Below are positions 6,797 through 8,683 of a stretch of DNA of 8,683 nt, in pieces; positions within the stretch are counted from its first letter, which is position 1, and each line of letters begins with the position of its first letter. The notes under the pieces are model-generated. The model worked only from the letters and a program-made list of their open reading frames with translations. It ran no database searches and was not told the origin of the DNA. The DNA lies in contig PXTR01000055.1 in the NCBI GenBank assembly GCA_003023245.1, forward strand, positions 883 through 9,565. Direction: 5' to 3'. The DNA is from Bacteroidetes bacterium QS_8_68_15 (GTDB lineage: Bacteria > Bacteroidota > Rhodothermia > Rhodothermales > Salinibacteraceae). Made by a program: the position numbers and the translations under genes.

Positions 6797-7614
6797 TCAT
6801 TCTCCCTGACCGCTCCCGCTGCCGATTCGATTTGAAATGAAAAGCGGCGATCGCCGGCGGGGGTTCCCTCCTCGAAGGTGCGCTCCACGAACGTCGCGTC
6901 GCCGCCATGCCCGATGAGCAGCGCCGTCGCGGAGCGCGTGCCATAGCCGTCAGTCTGGATGAAGACGGAGGAGAGCGCGCGTTCCCACTCGCGCGGGACG
7001 CCGGTGTCGGGCAGCGCGTCGTCGGGGGCGGGCGCCGGGTCGTGGAGCAGCTCCAGAAGCGGGTCGGGGGCGGCGCGGCCGTCCTCGATCAGGCGCGCAA
7101 GGCCAGCTTGGGCCGTCTCGACCTTCGGCCAGGCGGTGTCGAGCGAGGCGTTGCTGAGGCCGTGCACGCCGGGCGTCACGTGACGCGGAGGCCGGCCGTC
7201 GCGGTTGGAAAAGTACATGAGCTGCGGCGACGCATCGGCCTCGAAGACGCCGGCCAGCAGATTGAAGCCCGCGTAGCGGTTGGCGTCGGCGGCGAGCGCG
7301 TCGAGAACGGCCGCCGGCGGGCGCTCGTCGGTGAGGATCTTCGTTACCAGCGTGCCCCGGCTGGGGGCGTCGGAGAGGCGTTCAGCGGACGGATCGCGCA
7401 CATTCGTGAGCGCGGCGAAGCGGCCGGCGCGGGTGACGCCCATCCAGGTGCCGCCGGCCCGCTCGTCGCGCCCGGCCAGCAGCCCCTCGGTCCCCTCTTC
7501 CTCGTCCCAGAAGTGCGCCGGCGCGGTCGGGCGGTCGTAGAACTCGTCTCGGTTGGCTGCCAGGACGAGCGCGTAGTCCGGGTGCGCGTCGAGGGCAAAG
7601 GCGATGAGGCACAT
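6793..7614 (-). CDS. NRDE family protein (TANGO2 homologue)
   Basis: A 273-residue protein of the NRDE/TANGO2 family. The start at 7614 gives the family N-terminus MCLIAF, with Cys2 poised as the N-terminal residue after Met removal, then LVLAANRDEFYDRPTAPAHFW (16-36) containing the eponymous NRDE at 21-24. Further conserved segments are LLAGRDERAGGTWMGVTRAGRFAALTN (45-71), GFNLLAG, YFSNRD and GVHGLSNA. The C-terminal region ends in a family-like SSVFIQTDGYGTRSATALL. The fold resembles N-terminal nucleophile hydrolases. The eukaryotic TANGO2 homologue has been linked to heme trafficking and lipid metabolism, but the bacterial role is unsettled. It is the first gene of an operon; its TGA overlaps the GTG start of the CPBP gene. 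No Shine-Dalgarno precedes the ATG. The nearest upstream gene is over 300 bp away, so its promoter should lie in the repeat-rich spacer. Confidence 0.92.
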   Translation of the reverse strand: MCLIAFALDAHPDYALVLAANRDEFYDRPTAPAHFWDEEEGTEGLLAGRDERAGGTWMGVTRAGRFAALTNVRDPSAERLSDAPSRGTLVTKILTDERPPAAVLDALAADANRYAGFNLLAGVFEADASPQLMYFSNRDGRPPRHVTPGVHGLSNASLDTAWPKVETAQAGLARLIEDGRAAPDPLLELLHDPAPAPDDALPDTGVPREWERALSSVFIQTDGYGTRSATALLIGHGGDATFVERTFEEGTPAGDRRFSFQIESAAGAVRENE

Positions 7615-7683
7615 GGGCGCGGACGCGGGGGGGCTGCTTGGAGGCGTGAACGTGGGCCTGAATGCTTTGCCAGTAAGCGGAAG

Positions 7684-7704
7684 CGTGATGCGTGTTGCGT
7701 GAAG
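7684..7704 (+). repeat. Heptamer array C (3 units)
   Basis: Plus-strand units cgtgatg, cgtgttg, cgtgaag in 7-bp register, 70 bp upstream of the NRDE start and antisense to that gene. The first 19 bases are identical to 1884-1902. Confidence 0.8.
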
Positions 7705-7807
7705 ACAGCAAGGCGATGCGTTGGAACCGACACCCTACGCGCAAGCCATTCAGAAAACGATGTCACTTCGAACTTCTTCTTGTGGATGTGGACCAGCAGC
7801 CTCCCCT

Positions 7808-7835
7808 GACCGCAGGGAAGGACCCCTTGCGGGTC
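7808..7835. repeat. Bulged inverted repeat / hairpin
   Basis: gaccgcaggg (7808-7817) pairs with ccccttgcgggtc (7823-7835) around a 5-base loop, with small bulges. The stem would be GC-rich and stable in RNA of either strand. Neither side carries a T-run, so it is not a canonical terminator. It could be a leader structure of the NRDE operon transcript or a REP-like element. Confidence 0.5.
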
Positions 7836-7854
7836 ATGCCGTTGTGGTAGAAGT

Positions 7855-7917
7855 GCACTGCGGGCCAGCACTATAGCACTGCGGGCCAGCACTATAGCAC
7901 TGCGGGCCAGCACTATA
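7855..7917. repeat. Three perfect tandem copies of a 21-bp unit
   Basis: Copies at 7855-7875, 7876-7896 and 7897-7917 are identical, followed by two more matching bases. Each unit contains a near-palindrome tgcgggccagca, a ctatag palindrome and a direct repeat of gcact. On the minus strand (operon sense) each carries tatagt, five of six bases of a -10 box. The 21-bp period is two helical turns, so any bound protein would lie on one face of the DNA. There is no spacer variation, so it is not CRISPR. Confidence 0.95.
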
Positions 7918-7929
7918 GCCTTTAAGTTG

Positions 7930-7950
7930 CATCACGAATCACGTTTCACG
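7930..7950 (-). repeat. Heptamer array D (3 units), overlapping a stop codon
   Basis: On the minus strand the units are cgtgaaa, cgtgatt, cgtgatg in exact 7-bp register. The array encodes the last residues and supplies the TGA (7941-7939) of the methyltransferase gene. It is inverted relative to array C across the spacer and shares 13 bases (cgtgaaacgtgat) with array A. Confidence 0.75.
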
Positions 7951-8511
7951 CCGTTCGACCATCACCACCCGCGGCGGGTCGTTGTTTGGGTTGAGGAAGC
8001 GGTAGCCGGCGGCGCGAAAGCGGCTCTGCTCCAACGATTCGGCCCAGCGGCGGACGGCGGCGGTCTCCTCGGCGCCGCCGGCGTGGCCCGGGTAGCAGAC
8101 CACCGTGAGCACGCCCCCTTCGGCCAGAAGCGCGGCGGCAGCGTCGAGCGCCGGGCGCGTCGTTTCCGTCTTGGTGGTTCGCGTTTTGTCGCCGCCGGGG
8201 AGATAGCCGAGGTTGAACATCACCGCGCGCACGCCTTCGACCGCTTCCGGCGGCAGCGCCTCGCGCATCTGCTCGTGACCGTGGTGTATGAGCGTCACCC
8301 GCTCGGCTACGCCGTTTGCGTCGAGGCGAGCGCGCGTGGCGTCGAGCGCGGCGGTCTGCACGTCGAACGCCCACACGCGCCCGTCGGCCCCCACCGCATC
8401 GGCCAGAAAGGCGGTGTCGTGCCCGTTGCCCGCCGTCGCGTCGACGGCCGCGTCGCCCGGACGCAGCGCCGCGACGACGTGTTCTTTGGCAACGTCGAGG
8501 TGGGATTTCAC
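7939..8511 (-). CDS. mnmM: Class I SAM-dependent methyltransferase, MnmM/YtqB family
   Basis: A 190-residue methyltransferase of Pfam family rRNA_methylase (YtqB). B. subtilis YtqB has been shown to be MnmM, which methylates the 5-aminomethyl group of (thio)uridine at tRNA wobble position 34 to give mnm5(s2)U. Matching segments are motif I VDATAGNGHDTAFLA (23-37), the acidic residue of motif II in WAFDVQ (47-52), the signature MFNLGYLPGGDK (98-109), CYPGH (139-143) and FLNPNNDPP (172-180). The length equals that of YtqB. The start is GTG at 8511, chosen because residues 1-23 align with the short helix before motif I in the family. No Shine-Dalgarno is visible. The original rRNA_methylase family label is misleading. 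The last residues (RET) come from a repeat array. The 324-bp gap before the next gene suggests separate transcription. The exact substrate in this organism is inference from family membership. Confidence 0.88.
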   Translation of the reverse strand: MKSHLDVAKEHVVAALRPGDAAVDATAGNGHDTAFLADAVGADGRVWAFDVQTAALDATRARLDANGVAERVTLIHHGHEQMREALPPEAVEGVRAVMFNLGYLPGGDKTRTTKTETTRPALDAAAALLAEGGVLTVVCYPGHAGGAEETAAVRRWAESLEQSRFRAAGYRFLNPNNDPPRVVMVERRET

Positions 8512-8515
8512 GGTT

Positions 8516-8557
8516 TGCGATGCGTGGTTTGTGATCCGTGATTCGTAATGCGTGAAA
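8516..8557 (+). repeat. Heptamer array E (6 degenerate units)
   Basis: Plus-strand units tgcgatg, cgtggtt, tgtgatc, cgtgatt, cgtaatg, cgtgaaa keep a strict 7-bp register. The array starts four bases upstream of the methyltransferase GTG, antisense to that gene, like array A. The following attgctga resembles the gttgctga after array A. Confidence 0.7.
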
Positions 8558-8578
8558 TTGCTGACTTACGGACGACGA

Positions 8579-8586
8579 AAAATCTA
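8579..8586 (-). promoter_or_regulatory. Possible Bacteroidota-type -7 element for the methyltransferase gene
   Basis: tagatttt on the minus strand matches TAnnTTTG at all but the last base and lies about 70 bp upstream of the GTG, in the only AT-rich part of the upstream region. A correctly spaced -33 TTG is not evident, so the call is tentative. Confidence 0.2.
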
Positions 8587-8631
8587 ACCCAAGTTGTGAG
8601 GTATGGCGAAAACCAATCAAACCAGCGTGTC

Positions 8632-8652
8632 ATCCCGCACTTGATGCGGGAT
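8632..8652. repeat. REP-like palindrome
   Basis: atcccgca (8632-8639) and tgcgggat (8645-8652) form a perfect 8-bp stem around cttga. The wider string tcatcccgcacttgatgc belongs to a style of intergenic palindrome that I recall as repeated in many bacterial genomes. It could act as a transcript-stabilising hairpin or mark REP-element activity; there is no U-tract. Confidence 0.65.
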
Positions 8653-8683
8653 CTCCCTCGGTTTGGCTGCCAATAATCCGAAT

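Larger units (their letters stand above)
7615..7938. other. 324-bp non-coding spacer upstream of the NRDE-CPBP-QOR operon
   Basis: No credible gene is present. From the operon side it holds a G7 run (7627-7633), heptamer array C (7684-7704), about 100 bp without obvious structure, a bulged hairpin (7808-7835), a 3 x 21-bp tandem repeat (7855-7917) and the edge of heptamer array D. No Rho-independent terminator with a U-tract is visible for the upstream methyltransferase gene. The operon promoter presumably lies here, but no clean TTG-N19-TAnnTTTG was found. Confidence 0.7.

Noticed and set aside
5771..6835. Plus-strand open frame of 354 codons
   Set aside because: Antisense to the CPBP gene, which has the EExxxR, WHAP and HxxxN motifs; no motif in the plus frame.
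6907..7809. Plus-strand open frame of 300 codons
   Set aside because: Antisense to the NRDE gene and low-complexity Arg/Gly/Val composition.
7344..7913. Minus-strand frame whose N-terminus repeats LARSAIV three times
   Set aside because: The heptad repeat only reflects the 21-bp DNA repeat; the rest overlaps the NRDE gene out of frame.
7855..7917. Possible CRISPR array
   Set aside because: The copies are directly adjacent with no spacers, and no cas gene is present.
1..8683. tRNA, rRNA, integrase, transposase or defence genes
   Set aside because: No tRNA-like cloverleaf, rRNA stretch or corresponding protein motif was recognised on either strand.

Overview
The window reads as ordinary chromosome from a GC-rich member of the Bacteroidota/Rhodothermota, probably a Rhodothermia-type bacterium. 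The reasons are two S46 dipeptidyl-peptidase lipoproteins side by side, starts that almost all lack a Shine-Dalgarno sequence, strong GC bias with long antisense shadow frames, and an FmdB-type protein with a degenerate zinc ribbon. This assignment is inference; no rRNA or other phylogenetic marker is present. No phage, CRISPR, toxin-antitoxin or defence locus is visible.

Layout. 1-1871 (minus): an S46 peptidase whose C-terminus, with the catalytic serine, lies beyond the left edge. 1872-2049: spacer bounded by two inverted heptamer arrays. 2050-4259 (minus): a paralogous S46 peptidase. Its reading frame breaks near 2296, just before the catalytic-serine motif, and a conserved segment is missing there. 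4260-4437: divergent intergenic region. 4438-4770 (plus): small FmdB-like protein. 4788-7614 (minus): a tightly overlapping three-gene operon, transcribed as NRDE/TANGO2-like protein, then CPBP-family membrane protease, then PIG3-type NAD(P)H:quinone oxidoreductase. 7615-7938: a repeat-rich spacer with a hairpin and a perfect 3 x 21-bp tandem repeat. 7939-8511 (minus): an MnmM/YtqB-type SAM methyltransferase for tRNA wobble uridine. 8512-8683: upstream region with another heptamer array and a REP-like palindrome.

How the parts relate. The two S46 enzymes would be envelope-anchored exopeptidases that release dipeptides from oligopeptides, a normal nutritional trait in this phylum. The three-gene operon is joined by GTGA and ATGA stop/start overlaps, so its products are probably made together, but no shared pathway can be proved from sequence.

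The most unusual signal is non-coding. A degenerate 7-bp repeat, roughly CGTGATG, forms arrays at five gene edges. In transcript sense it is direct just after the upstream gene's stop and inverted just before the next gene's start, so each of the two complete co-directional spacers is bracketed by inverted arrays. I found no convincing new enzymatic system.
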